Shown in pieces: positions 28,805-39,264 of a stretch of DNA of 39,391 bases. Each line of letters starts with the position of its first letter. Position 1 is the first letter of the stretch. The stretch is from assembly GCA_964246705.1 (NCBI GenBank), contig CAXTRQ010000037.1, positions 1-39,391 of the forward strand, written 5' to 3'. A program made the position numbers and the translations under genes. The notes below the pieces were generated by a model. It did not search any database. It worked only from the letters and a program-made list of their open reading frames with translations, and was not told the DNA's origin. This DNA comes from DASZCR01 sp964246705 (GTDB lineage: Bacteria; Acidobacteriota; Blastocatellia; Pyrinomonadales; Pyrinomonadaceae).

Positions 28805-29446
28805 ATGGCGAAGTGGCATACGGTGAAGGAAGGGGAATGCATCTCCAGTATCGCCTTCGACAACGGTTTCTCCGCAGACACCGTCTGGCAGCACGCGGAC
28901 AACGAGAAACTGCGTGGCGAACGCAAGAACATGAACGTCCTGCTCGCAGGCGATAAGCTCTACATCCCCGACAAAGAGCAGAAAACTGTTCCCCGCCCGA
29001 CGGGCAACAAGCACCGCTTCCGCCTGCGAAATACGCCCATCATGCTCCGCATACGATTTCTCGACGAGAGCGGCGAGCCGCGCGCAGGGCTAGACTACAC
29101 GCTTGAGATTGAAGGCCAGAGCACGCGCCGCGGCCAGACTGATCATGAAGGGATGATCGTCGCGCCCATTCTGCCCGACGCTCCCTCCGGGCGGCTGCGC
29201 TTGATTGAGGGCGAGCGCGAGTACGAATACAAAATCTCGCTTGGGGCGATTGACCCCATCACGGAAATCAAAGGCGTCCAGCAAAGGTTGAACAACCTCG
29301 GTTATCATTGCAGCGACGAATACGGGAAGCCCGGAGAAAAAACCGAGGCGTGCCTTCGTCGCTTTCAACAAGATCATTCTCTGTCAATCAATGGAGAGCC
29401 TGACGATGCGACACGCCAGAGCCTCGTGCGTCTCTATGGCGGCTGA
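28805..29446 (+). CDS. LysM and peptidoglycan-binding-domain protein
   Basis: 213 residues from ATG 28805, with GGAGG about 10 nt upstream. The N-terminal LysM domain (about 3-57) reads WHTVKEGECISSIAFDNGFS, then NVLLAGDKLYIP. The middle (about 75-150) is a small beta-domain (LRIRFLDESGEPRAGLDYTL). The C-terminal peptidoglycan-binding domain (about 155-213) has VQQRLNNLGYHCSDEYG and TEACLRRFQQDHSLSINGEPDDATRQSL. No signal peptide is present, so it is not exported by the Sec route. LysM/PG-binding proteins of this layout are commonly found beside VgrG/PAAR effector genes of contractile injection systems. That is a family-level association and no such structural gene occurs in this window. It is co-oriented and probably co-transcribed with the EEP-like gene. 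Confidence 0.88.
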   Translation: MAKWHTVKEGECISSIAFDNGFSADTVWQHADNEKLRGERKNMNVLLAGDKLYIPDKEQKTVPRPTGNKHRFRLRNTPIMLRIRFLDESGEPRAGLDYTLEIEGQSTRRGQTDHEGMIVAPILPDAPSGRLRLIEGEREYEYKISLGAIDPITEIKGVQQRLNNLGYHCSDEYGKPGEKTEACLRRFQQDHSLSINGEPDDATRQSLVRLYGG

Positions 29447-29497
29447 CGGCAGCCCCTTGTGCCATCCAACGCGACGCAAAGTCGCCGACAGGACAGC

Positions 29498-31039
29498 ATG
29501 AAGCAGCGTCACAGCAATTCTTCCGCGACGCACACCGCGTTCATCCCCGACCTTCTCTACACGGGCGGGCGCTTTCGACCTGACACGGCGCTCGTCTGCG
29601 ACGAGCATGGACGAATCGTCGCCATCGCGGAGTGTCCCGTCGAATTGTTGGATGAATCGAAAGAAGATTTCAGCAGCATTGCCCTTCCTGAGCAGGGGCT
29701 ACTCATCGCCTGTCGCTTCGTTCGCTTGCGCGGTCGCGCGCTGTTGCCCGGTCTCGTCAACGCACACTCGCACGCCTTCCAGCGCGTCATACGCGGACGC
29801 ACCGAATACCGCACCTCCGAGCATAGCGACTCTTTCTGGACGTGGCGCGAGATGATGTACAGCGCCGCCGCGCGCCTCTCGCCCGAAGACCTCTACGATG
29901 CCTCGCGCATGGCCTTTCTGGAGATGGCCTTGAGCGGCATCACGACGGTCGGCGAGTTTCACTACATTCATCGTACGCCTGCGGGCCAAGCATATAGCGA
30001 CCCGAACCTGCTGGCGAAAGAAGTCGTCCGTGCGGCACGCGATACGGGGCTTCGCATCGCGCTGCTGCGCGTCGCCTATGCGCGCTCCGGCTACGCTCAG
30101 CCGCCGAACGAGCGGCAGAGAAGATTCATCGAACCCGATGCCGATACTTACCTGCGCCACCTCGAAGACTTACAGCGTCATCTCGATTCGGAAGACAGTG
30201 GGCAACGCCTTGCATGGGTCGGCCCCGCGCCTCACAGCGTCCGCGCCGTTCCTCTCGATTACCTGCGCCAGCTTGTGAAGTTCGCAGACGAGCGCGATTT
30301 GCCCGTTCACATGCACGTCGCCGAACAGCCCGCCGAACTCGACGCTTGTCTCAAAGAGTACGGACGAACGCCCGTCGCTCTCCTCGCCGCAGAGGGCCTC
30401 ATCAGCCCGCTCTTCACCGCCGTCCACGCCGTCCACATCACGCCTGACGAAGCGCACGCGTTGGGGGCGGCGGGCGCGAATGTCTGCGCCTGTCCGACGA
30501 CCGAGCGCAATCTCGGCGACGGCATCGTGCCTGCCGGGCTGCTGTTCAAAGAAGGCGTCCACGTCGCGCTCGGCACGGACTCTCAGGCGCAGATTGATCT
30601 ACTGGAAGACGCGCGCGAACTCGAATATCATCTGCGTCTCAGTAAGCTCGAACGCGCCGTGCTCTCGCCGCGAGTCCATCCGGCGCTTGTAAATTTTCAT
30701 TCACGAGAGACGCACGAGGAAGACGACCCGCAGACCTCCATGCTCGCCGCGCAACTCTTCGACTGCGCGACCAGATACGGAGCGCGCAGCCTCTCCGCGC
30801 CCGGCGGAGCGATTGAGACGAATCGCCCCGCAGACTTTTTCACCATTGATTTGCAAGACCCCTCCATCGCCGGAGCGGGCACTGAAGACCTGCTCGCATC
30901 CGTCGTCTTCTCGCTCTCGCGCACCGCCGTCCGCGAAGTATCCATCGGCGGGCGTCTCATCGTCCAAGACGGACAGCATTCTTCTCAACCTGAGATTGTC
31001 GCGCGCTTCAACGCGCTCCAAAAAAGATTATGGCGATGA
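29498..31039 (+). CDS. hutF: Formimidoylglutamate deiminase HutF
   Basis: A 513-residue amidohydrolase-superfamily enzyme that converts N-formimidoyl-L-glutamate to N-formyl-L-glutamate and ammonia in histidine degradation. Start ATG 29498 is preceded by AGGA 7 nt upstream; a GTG at 29459 is an alternative. The metal and active-site elements are VNAHSHAFQR, DSFWTWREMMY, GEFHYIHRTP, LPVHMHVAEQPAEL, AVHAVHITPDE and ALGTDSQAQIDLLED. This set is characteristic of HutF rather than other members such as guanine deaminase. No hutH, hutU, hutI or hutG is in the window. The next gene, 36 bp downstream, encodes an M20 deacylase, which may complete the step normally done by HutG. Confidence 0.9.
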   Translation: MKQRHSNSSATHTAFIPDLLYTGGRFRPDTALVCDEHGRIVAIAECPVELLDESKEDFSSIALPEQGLLIACRFVRLRGRALLPGLVNAHSHAFQRVIRGRTEYRTSEHSDSFWTWREMMYSAAARLSPEDLYDASRMAFLEMALSGITTVGEFHYIHRTPAGQAYSDPNLLAKEVVRAARDTGLRIALLRVAYARSGYAQPPNERQRRFIEPDADTYLRHLEDLQRHLDSEDSGQRLAWVGPAPHSVRAVPLDYLRQLVKFADERDLPVHMHVAEQPAELDACLKEYGRTPVALLAAEGLISPLFTAVHAVHITPDEAHALGAAGANVCACPTTERNLGDGIVPAGLLFKEGVHVALGTDSQAQIDLLEDARELEYHLRLSKLERAVLSPRVHPALVNFHSRETHEEDDPQTSMLAAQLFDCATRYGARSLSAPGGAIETNRPADFFTIDLQDPSIAGAGTEDLLASVVFSLSRTAVREVSIGGRLIVQDGQHSSQPEIVARFNALQKRLWR

Positions 31040-31075
31040 ATCTCAACCCAACTAAAAGTTGCTTCAGGAATCAAC

Positions 31076-32206
31076 ATGAACGTCGAACAGACACTCGCCG
31101 AACTAGTGAGCACTGACTCGCGCTCCTCGCTGACAAATGTTGAAGTCATCAAATACGTCGCCGCGCGCGTCGAGGCGGCCGGGTTGTGCGCGCGACTTCT
31201 TCCTTACACGGACGCGCACGGCGTCAAAAAGTTCAACATGATCGCCCTCGCCCCGCGCGAGACGGGCGACGAGGAAACGATTGAACTCGCGCTCGTCGGA
31301 CACACCGACACAGTGCCCTTCGACCCGGCGTGGACGGAGGCTCTGACGCTCACGGCGCGCGACGGAAAACTCTACGGGCGCGGCGCGTGCGACACCAAAG
31401 GATTCATCGCGGCGGCGCTCACGGCGATTGAACAGACAGACCTTTCGAGTTTGAAGCGCCTGCTCGCCCTGATTCTGACTGCCGACGAAGAGATCGGCTG
31501 TCTCGGCGCGAAATATCTGGTCGAGACGAAGGCTCTGCGCGCGCGTTACGCCATCGTCGGCGAACCGACGCGCCTTCAACCGATGCGCGCCGGAAAGGGC
31601 TATTGCCTCGCCGAAGTCTCCTTGCGCGGGCGCGAAGGTCATAGCGCATACCCCGCGCTCGGCGCATCGGCGATCCTCCGCGCCTCGCATCTCATCGCGC
31701 GTATCGAGGCCGTGATGGAAGAACTTAAAAAGGACGAGCACGAGGCGTTCGACCCGCCATACACGACCGTCAACATCGGGTTGATTCAGGGAGGCACGGC
31801 GAAAAACATCATCGCCGGAGCGTGTCGCTTCACGCTCGAATGGCGACCCGTGCCCGGTCAGGCGGCGGAACATTTCGTCCGTCTGGTCGAGAGAGAGATG
31901 GCGGCCTTGCGCGCGGCGGACGATGATTTCGACGCGACGCTCGAAGTCCTCCGGCTCGACGAAAGCATGGAGACGCCAGCCGGTTCGCCGCTCGTGCGCG
32001 CGCTCGAAAAAGAGTGCGCCAAAGAAGCGGGCGCGGTCGCCTTCGGCACGGAAGCCCCGGAGATGCGCGCGGTCGGCGCTGATGCGGTCGTCTTCGGCCC
32101 CGGTGACATCCGCGTTGCACATCGCACGGGCGAGTTCGTCCCTGCGGAAGAATTGCAGAGATGCGTCTCGATTCTCCGAGCGATGATCGCCCGCTTCTGC
32201 ACATAA
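31076..32206 (+). CDS. M20 metallopeptidase, acetylornithine deacetylase (ArgE)-like
   Basis: A 376-residue zinc-dependent amide hydrolase that would remove an acyl group from an N-acyl amino acid. AGGA precedes ATG 31076 by about 6 nt. Metal and catalytic elements are LVGHTDTVPFD, RGACDTKGF, LTADEEIGCLGAKYLVE and IVGEPTRLQPMRAGKGY. The dimerisation lid has GREGHSAYPALGAS and NIIAGACRFTLEWRPVPGQ. The C-terminus has FGPGDIRVAHRTGEFVP with the last His ligand. ArgE is the first choice, but no other arginine genes are close. Because it lies 36 bp after hutF, N-formylglutamate is an alternative substrate. It is cytoplasmic. Confidence 0.88.
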   Translation: MNVEQTLAELVSTDSRSSLTNVEVIKYVAARVEAAGLCARLLPYTDAHGVKKFNMIALAPRETGDEETIELALVGHTDTVPFDPAWTEALTLTARDGKLYGRGACDTKGFIAAALTAIEQTDLSSLKRLLALILTADEEIGCLGAKYLVETKALRARYAIVGEPTRLQPMRAGKGYCLAEVSLRGREGHSAYPALGASAILRASHLIARIEAVMEELKKDEHEAFDPPYTTVNIGLIQGGTAKNIIAGACRFTLEWRPVPGQAAEHFVRLVEREMAALRAADDDFDATLEVLRLDESMETPAGSPLVRALEKECAKEAGAVAFGTEAPEMRAVGADAVVFGPGDIRVAHRTGEFVPAEELQRCVSILRAMIARFCT

Positions 32207-32411
32207 ATCTACAGAGTGTGCGTGAAACTTATTCTCACCCACAGCCGCGAAGAAAACGGAAAGTTGAGTCATTGAAGTTTCAGGATTTCACTTCTTAGAG
32301 TTAAGCTTTCAAATCTTGAATCTTTAATTTTCTATGGTTGAATGTTTAAGTTGTTTTTAAGGCGGTGGGCATCTTGCGGCGGGTTTCAAAGCATCTTCAT
32401 TGCCTTGAACT
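32207..32411. repeat. Intergenic region with repeat-like words
   Basis: GTGTGCGTGAAACTTATTCTCAC lies at about 32216-32238, then a run of AATCTTGAATCT-like words at about 32310-32330. Both resemble parts of the repeats near 860, 5140 and 35490. No ORF or RNA gene is supported. Confidence 0.4.
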
Positions 32412-32435
32412 ATGCTTGATGAGAACCGGAATTTC

Positions 32436-33542
32436 ATGCGCTATTTTTTCTTACTAACATTTTCGCTGCTCGTTTTTGCCGGTGGTTCTCTGCGCCCTGC
32501 GTTCGCGCAGCAGCAGCAGACGCCTCTGACCAACGACGAGTTTGTGCGCCTCTTACGGCAGTTGACGACAGCGCGTCCAGACTTGAAAGAGGAGTTGATT
32601 AAAGAGCTACGCGAGCGCGGCATCAACTTTCCTTTGACGAACGGCCTGCGCTCTCTCGTCGCCACTAAGAGCGGCAACGACGCCGACCTCCGCCGCACGC
32701 TCGAAGAGGCCGAGCGTCGTCGTATCAATCCGACGACCATCACGCTGCCACCCAAAGCCGAAGCGCGCGACGTGTTAGCGAAGGCGGGCGAGGCCACCCT
32801 CGCCGCCGTCGAAGGGATGCCGGATTTTGTCGTCCGCCAGCAGATTATGCGTTCAATCGCGCGCGGGTTGACGAGGAATTGGAGCGTGATGGATCGCCTG
32901 ACGGTCGCCGTCAGTTACCGCGAGAGCGACGGCGAACAGTATCGCGTGCTCGCCGTCAACGGTGTACCGACCGCGCCGGAAACTAAAGAGAGCAGTTCTT
33001 ACGCCAACTTTAAAGGGGCGAGTTCGACGGGCGAATACGTCTCACGCCTGACCGCACTCTTCCGCGAAGAGAGCAAGACCGATTTTGAACCGATTGATAC
33101 GGACACGCTGCGCGGGCGACGCACTATCGTCTACAAGTACAGCATCAAAAAAGAGAACTCGCATTCGATAGTCTCCTACGGCGCGGGCGAGGACGAACGC
33201 TCGGTCGTCGCCGGTACGCGTGGCCGCGTCTGGATAGACCGCGAAACATTCCGCATCCTGCGTCTGGAAGAAATCTCAACCGACCTCCCCTCCGACTTCC
33301 CCGTTCGCAGTACGAGCAACGTCATTGATTATGATTGGGTGACGATTGCCGAACGCCACTATCTGCTGCCCATCCGCGCCGTCGTTGAGATGACCGGCAC
33401 GCAGCGCGCAGAAACTTTTCAAACGCGCAACGACGTGCGCTTTCGCAACTATCAGAAGTATGGCTCGGAAGTGAAGATTATTGACGAGGGCGACGAAGAC
33501 GAAGAGCCGACCCCAACGCCGCCGCCTCAGAAGAAACCATAA
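32436..33542 (+). CDS. Secreted protein of unknown function
   Basis: 368 residues from ATG 32436, where a clean signal peptide begins (MRYFFLLTFSLLVFAGGSLRPAFA). An in-frame ATG at 32412 would add eight polar residues. The mature part starts with QQQQTPLTNDEFVRLLRQL and a helical, charged segment of about 80 residues. A beta-rich domain follows (RVLAVNGVPTAPETKE, then RTIVYKYSIKKENS and GRVWIDRETFRILRLEEIS). It ends with a short Glu/Asp stretch and a Pro/Lys tail. The layout resembles periplasmic or outer-membrane proteins that carry a domain for ligand or lipoprotein binding, but no named family was recognised. It converges on the radical SAM gene across 27 bp. Confidence 0.8.
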   Translation: MRYFFLLTFSLLVFAGGSLRPAFAQQQQTPLTNDEFVRLLRQLTTARPDLKEELIKELRERGINFPLTNGLRSLVATKSGNDADLRRTLEEAERRRINPTTITLPPKAEARDVLAKAGEATLAAVEGMPDFVVRQQIMRSIARGLTRNWSVMDRLTVAVSYRESDGEQYRVLAVNGVPTAPETKESSSYANFKGASSTGEYVSRLTALFREESKTDFEPIDTDTLRGRRTIVYKYSIKKENSHSIVSYGAGEDERSVVAGTRGRVWIDRETFRILRLEEISTDLPSDFPVRSTSNVIDYDWVTIAERHYLLPIRAVVEMTGTQRAETFQTRNDVRFRNYQKYGSEVKIIDEGDEDEEPTPTPPPQKKP

Positions 33543-33569
33543 GCTCGTCGCCCCGGAGTGGCGGAAGCT

Positions 33570-35453
33570 TTAGGCTGCTGCGGTCACGGTTCCTTTTAAC
33601 TGCACGAGTCCGGCAGGCGCGGCTGCGAGCCATGTCGTCGGGCAGACGCCGCAACGCGTGCAGGTATCCACGGATGGGCAGGGCGCGGTCGAACGTGCGA
33701 CGTGGGCGCGCGCGTGTTCCTGCTGCATGAAAGCGCGCGTCTGTCCGGCGTCCACAATCTCCCACGGCAGAGTTTCCGTATAAGGTCGCGTGTGGCGCGT
33801 GTGAAAGTCGGCGTCCACACCTGACTCGCGGAGGGCGGCTTGCAGGTCGCCCTTGTGTCGTGTCATGGCTTCGATGACGCGCGCGATTGAACGGTCGCCG
33901 AGAGAAAACAACGCCTGCTCGTGCGCGATGCGCGCCGACATGACGCGCACTTCGACGTTCGGAATACGCGAGAGATTTTTACTCAGCCATTTCAAGCGGC
34001 GCTTCAACTCGCGCTCCTCGCAAATCGGCTCCCACTGAAAAGGCGTGTTCGGCTTCGGCACAAAGCCGTTGAGGGCGGGAATGATTTTCCCGACGCGCCC
34101 GAAGCGTCTGCCCGCTTCGAGCATCCGGTCTTTAATGCGTTCGACGAGCGCGACCATCTCCGCGAGGTCTTCGTCGGTTTCCGTCGGCAGCCCCGCCATG
34201 AGATAGAGTTTGACCGTCAACATTCCACGGTCGAAGACCGCGCCGCAGATCTCGACAATCTCGTCGTTCGTCAGATTCTTGTTGATGACTTTACGTAGGC
34301 GGTCGGAGCCTGTCTCCGGCGCGACGGCAATCTGTTGGTCGCCGGATTCGACCAGCGCGTCGAGCAGTTCGTCTTCGATTTGATCGAGCCGCAGGGACGA
34401 GACCGAGATGCGAAAATCCATCGCGCGCAAGCCCGACAAAATTTCGCTGATTTCGGGATGGTCGCAGACGGCGGTCGAGACCAGACCGATTTTGTCCGTC
34501 TTCTCGCGCCACTTTGCCGCCTTCGCCAGAATGTCGCGGGCAGGCACGACGCGCGGCGGCCAGTAGTTGTAACCAGCCCAGCAGAAGCGACATCCTTGCG
34601 AACAGCCGCGCGAAATCTCGACGAGAAACCGCTCGCCCATCTCGGCTTCCGGTGCCCAGATGACGGTCGAAGGCGCGAAGACATCTTCGCCCTTGAGCCG
34701 CTCGACGATCTCCCAATCGCCGCGCCTGACCGCGCGCTTCAGACTTCCCTGCTTCGGATTCTCCGCCGCCAGCATGCGCCCGACACGCAGAGGCACTCCC
34801 GGTTGCTTCGGCGTATAGGCGTCAATCGTCCCGTCCGTGTGATAAGTCACTTCGTAGAGCGAAGGAACGTAGAAGCCGCGCCCCGTCCGCGCCAGTTTCA
34901 GCAGCAAATCCTCTTTCGCGCCGCCCTCCCGCTGGTTCTCTAAAATCAGGTCAATGAGTTTCGGCGCGAGGATTTCGCCTTCGCCGACGGCGACCGCGTC
35001 TGTGAATTCGGCAATCGGCTCCGGATTCAAAAAAGACGCCGCGCCGCCCATCAACACGAGCGGGTCGTAATGCGTCCGGTCTTTCGACCAGAGGGGCACG
35101 CCGCTCAACTTGAGCACGCGCGCCATGTTGTAATAATCGGTCTCGAAGGAAATCGAAAAAGCGACGACATCAAACTCGCGCACGGGCGTCTGCGATTCGA
35201 GCGCGAGCAGCGGCGTGTGCGACTTTTCATATTCGCGCATCTCCGCCTCATTCGGCAGAAAGACGCGCTCGCAGGAGACTTCCGGAATGTTATTGAAAAG
35301 TTCGTAGACCGCTTGAAACCCGAGATTCGCCATCCCGACCGCATAGACGTTCGGATAACACAACGCGATGCGAAGCGCCGCGCCGCGCTTCAACGTCCAG
35401 CCCTCTTCAGTCCCAAGCTGACGCCTGTAACTTTCGATAATTCTTTTCGACAT
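33570..35453 (-). CDS. B12-binding radical SAM protein, TIGR03960-like
   Basis: 627 residues. The N-terminal part (LCYPNVYAVGMANLGFQAVYELFNNIPEV) and LMGGAASFLNPEPIAEFTDAVAVGEGE fit the cobalamin-binding domain of TIGR03960. The radical SAM [4Fe-4S] motif is RGCSQGCRFCWAGYNYWPPR (C-x3-C-x2-C). GLVSTAVCDHPEISEIL and VAPETGSDRLRKVINKNLTN belong to the SAM-binding barrel. A Cys cluster closes the chain (VDTCTRCGVCPTTW), which may bind a second cluster. These proteins are often next to genes of tRNA modification or cell-wall synthesis, but the reaction is unknown. Here it follows rpoD on the same strand. No ribosome site was obvious before ATG 35453. Confidence 0.9.
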   Translation of the reverse strand: MSKRIIESYRRQLGTEEGWTLKRGAALRIALCYPNVYAVGMANLGFQAVYELFNNIPEVSCERVFLPNEAEMREYEKSHTPLLALESQTPVREFDVVAFSISFETDYYNMARVLKLSGVPLWSKDRTHYDPLVLMGGAASFLNPEPIAEFTDAVAVGEGEILAPKLIDLILENQREGGAKEDLLLKLARTGRGFYVPSLYEVTYHTDGTIDAYTPKQPGVPLRVGRMLAAENPKQGSLKRAVRRGDWEIVERLKGEDVFAPSTVIWAPEAEMGERFLVEISRGCSQGCRFCWAGYNYWPPRVVPARDILAKAAKWREKTDKIGLVSTAVCDHPEISEILSGLRAMDFRISVSSLRLDQIEDELLDALVESGDQQIAVAPETGSDRLRKVINKNLTNDEIVEICGAVFDRGMLTVKLYLMAGLPTETDEDLAEMVALVERIKDRMLEAGRRFGRVGKIIPALNGFVPKPNTPFQWEPICEERELKRRLKWLSKNLSRIPNVEVRVMSARIAHEQALFSLGDRSIARVIEAMTRHKGDLQAALRESGVDADFHTRHTRPYTETLPWEIVDAGQTRAFMQQEHARAHVARSTAPCPSVDTCTRCGVCPTTWLAAAPAGLVQLKGTVTAAA

Positions 35454-35484
35454 GCGTTAACACTAAAACTATAAGATGGCAAAT

Positions 35485-35524
35485 GTGAGATTCCAAATTT
35501 CAGATTTCAAATCTGGAATCTCAC
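35485..35524. repeat. Intergenic hairpin (16-nt arms) between rpoD and the radical SAM gene
   Basis: GTGAGATTCCAAATTT at 35485-35500 pairs with 35509-35524 with one mismatch and an 8-nt loop. No T tract follows on the minus strand, so simple termination of rpoD is doubtful. Its AATCT words match the other intergenic repeats in the window. Confidence 0.7.
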
Positions 35525-35547
35525 CTTAGCCGTCCCTTTATCGCTGC

Positions 35548-37275
<1,728 letters not shown>

Positions 37276-37401
37276 GCTCAATTTCTGTCTACCTCCGCAC
37301 GCCTCGCTGCTAACTAAAAGAAACTTTCGGGAGAGCGACGCAAGGCGCGCATGTTCTGCCAACTTATTGTTCAAAGCGAGTGGCTTCGGCGTCGCTGCCT
37401 G

Positions 37402-39225
37402 TTAGCTGCTACCGCGCGTCATCAGCGCGCCTCTGAGACGCGTCCACTCCAAATTCTCCAAGATCAACTGGTCGCGCCGCGACGCATCGCCAGCGCGTTC
37501 GGCCTCGACAATCTCGACGGCCAATTCCTTCAGACGCCGGTCAACGCGCATCAGCCTGAGCGCCACCACACAACTTTCCGCTTCCGCCGACACCTCGTCG
37601 GGCGCTTCGCCCTCGGCGCGAATGGGGTCGCTCATCAACAGGAGCGGGACAAGGTCAGCGGCCAGAGGGTCGTCGCCAATCTGCTCGCTCATCGTTGCAA
37701 ACTCTACGCCCGCGCCCTGCTCGTCCAAAGTTTTCAACGCACGAAAGATGGCCGCCGTCGGCAATTCTTCGTAATCGCTATCTTCGAGGTGCGGCAGCAC
37801 GATTGCGCGCAACTCTGCGTCGTGGATGAGCAGTTCCAAAAGTCTCTGCTCGGCGACCGTCGGCGGTGCGCTCTCGGCGCGCGCGACCCTCTGCCTCACG
37901 TCTCCCGACGGCACGCCCGCGCCCGCGTTGACCGTCTTCCAAAGTTCGCGGCGCAGGCCGGGTTCTTCCACGTGCAGGGCGTCCAAGACCATGTCGAAAT
38001 ATTCGCGCTTCTGAATCCGGTTTCTGACGACGCGAACAAACGGGAGCACTTCCTCCACCGCTTCAGCCTTACCAGCCGGGCTGCGAAGGTTGCGATCCCG
38101 CAGAGCCTGATCGAGCACGAATTGTATGTGTGGGAATGCTTCTCCCCGCCGCCTGTTATATTCCTCGACACCCTGCTGTTTGATGAACTCGTCCGGGTCG
38201 GCGTTGTCCGGCAGAACTAGCACTTTGACCTCAAAGTCTTCTGCCAGAAGAGTTTCGATAGCTCTTTTCGCCGCCTGAACGCCCGCCTTATCCCCATCAT
38301 AGTTGACTACGACTTTACGCGCAAACCGTCCCAGCAGTTTCACCTGCTCCGGCGTCAGCGCCGTCCCCAGACTCGCCACCAGATTACGGATGCCAAATTG
38401 GTACGGAATAATCAGGTCGAGGTAGCCTTCGACCAGAATCACAAACTTTTTCTTGCGGATTTCGTCGCGCGTCAGGTGCAGCCCGTAGAGATGCCGCCCC
38501 TTGGTGTACGCCGCCGTCTCAGGCGAGTTCAGATACTTCGGCTCGTCGCCCACGCGAATCGCCCGCCCGCCGAAAGCGATGGGACGCCCCTGCGCGTCGA
38601 GCACGGGAAAAATGAGCCGCGCGCGGAAACGGTCGTAAAAACCTCCCGCGTCCTTTTTGACGACAAGCCCGCTCCGCTCAATCTGCGCTCCGGTCGCGCC
38701 CTTGCTTTTTAAATAGTTGCCGAGCGCGTCCCAACTGTTCGGCGCGAAGCCCAGACGAAAAGCCTTGCGCGTCTCTTCCGTGACCTGTCGCCCCTCGATA
38801 TATTCGCAAGCCATGCGCGCATCCGCGTTTGCCTCGGTCAACTGCTGCTCCCACCATTCGAGCGCCCACGAGTTGAGTTCAATAATTTCGTCCGCTTCCT
38901 TGCGCCGCTCCTCGAAACGCTTATCTTCTTCCAGAGCGGGCACGGGAATGCCTGCTTTTTCCGCGACGATGCGAATGGCTTCGGGAAACGAGACCCGCTC
39001 GATCTCCATCACGAAGTTGAAGACGCTGCCACCTTTTGAACATCCGAAACAGTAGAAAATATCCTTCGCGGGATTGACGGAGAAGCTCGGCGTTTTCTCC
39101 TGATGAAAGGGGCAACAGGCCATCCAGTTCGCGCCCTTCTTCTTCAACGTCACGTAGTCGTTGATGACGCGCACAATGTCGGCCTGCCGCCGGAGGTCGT
39201 CAATGAATGTTTGAGGAAAACGCAT
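37402..39225 (-). CDS. dnaG: DNA primase DnaG
   Basis: 607 residues. It makes RNA primers for chromosomal replication. The N-terminal CHC2 zinc-binding domain has CCPFHQEKTPSFSVNP and FYCFGCSKGGSVFNFV. The catalytic core has MACEYIEGRQVTEETRKAF, LIFPVLDAQGRPIAFGGRAI and the TOPRIM Glu and Asp segments (ILVEGYLDLI, VVVNYDGDKAG, LPDNADPDEFIKQQG). The C-terminal region has the helical helicase-interaction domain. The start MRFPQTFIDDLRRQADIV is typical for the family. No good ribosome site is seen at ATG 39225. It is preceded by mutS2 and followed by rpoD on the same strand. Confidence 0.97.
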   Translation of the reverse strand: MRFPQTFIDDLRRQADIVRVINDYVTLKKKGANWMACCPFHQEKTPSFSVNPAKDIFYCFGCSKGGSVFNFVMEIERVSFPEAIRIVAEKAGIPVPALEEDKRFEERRKEADEIIELNSWALEWWEQQLTEANADARMACEYIEGRQVTEETRKAFRLGFAPNSWDALGNYLKSKGATGAQIERSGLVVKKDAGGFYDRFRARLIFPVLDAQGRPIAFGGRAIRVGDEPKYLNSPETAAYTKGRHLYGLHLTRDEIRKKKFVILVEGYLDLIIPYQFGIRNLVASLGTALTPEQVKLLGRFARKVVVNYDGDKAGVQAAKRAIETLLAEDFEVKVLVLPDNADPDEFIKQQGVEEYNRRRGEAFPHIQFVLDQALRDRNLRSPAGKAEAVEEVLPFVRVVRNRIQKREYFDMVLDALHVEEPGLRRELWKTVNAGAGVPSGDVRQRVARAESAPPTVAEQRLLELLIHDAELRAIVLPHLEDSDYEELPTAAIFRALKTLDEQGAGVEFATMSEQIGDDPLAADLVPLLLMSDPIRAEGEAPDEVSAEAESCVVALRLMRVDRRLKELAVEIVEAERAGDASRRDQLILENLEWTRLRGALMTRGSS

Positions 39226-39264
39226 CGTTCAATTCGGGAGGATTAAATTACCGCTTCAGTTTCA

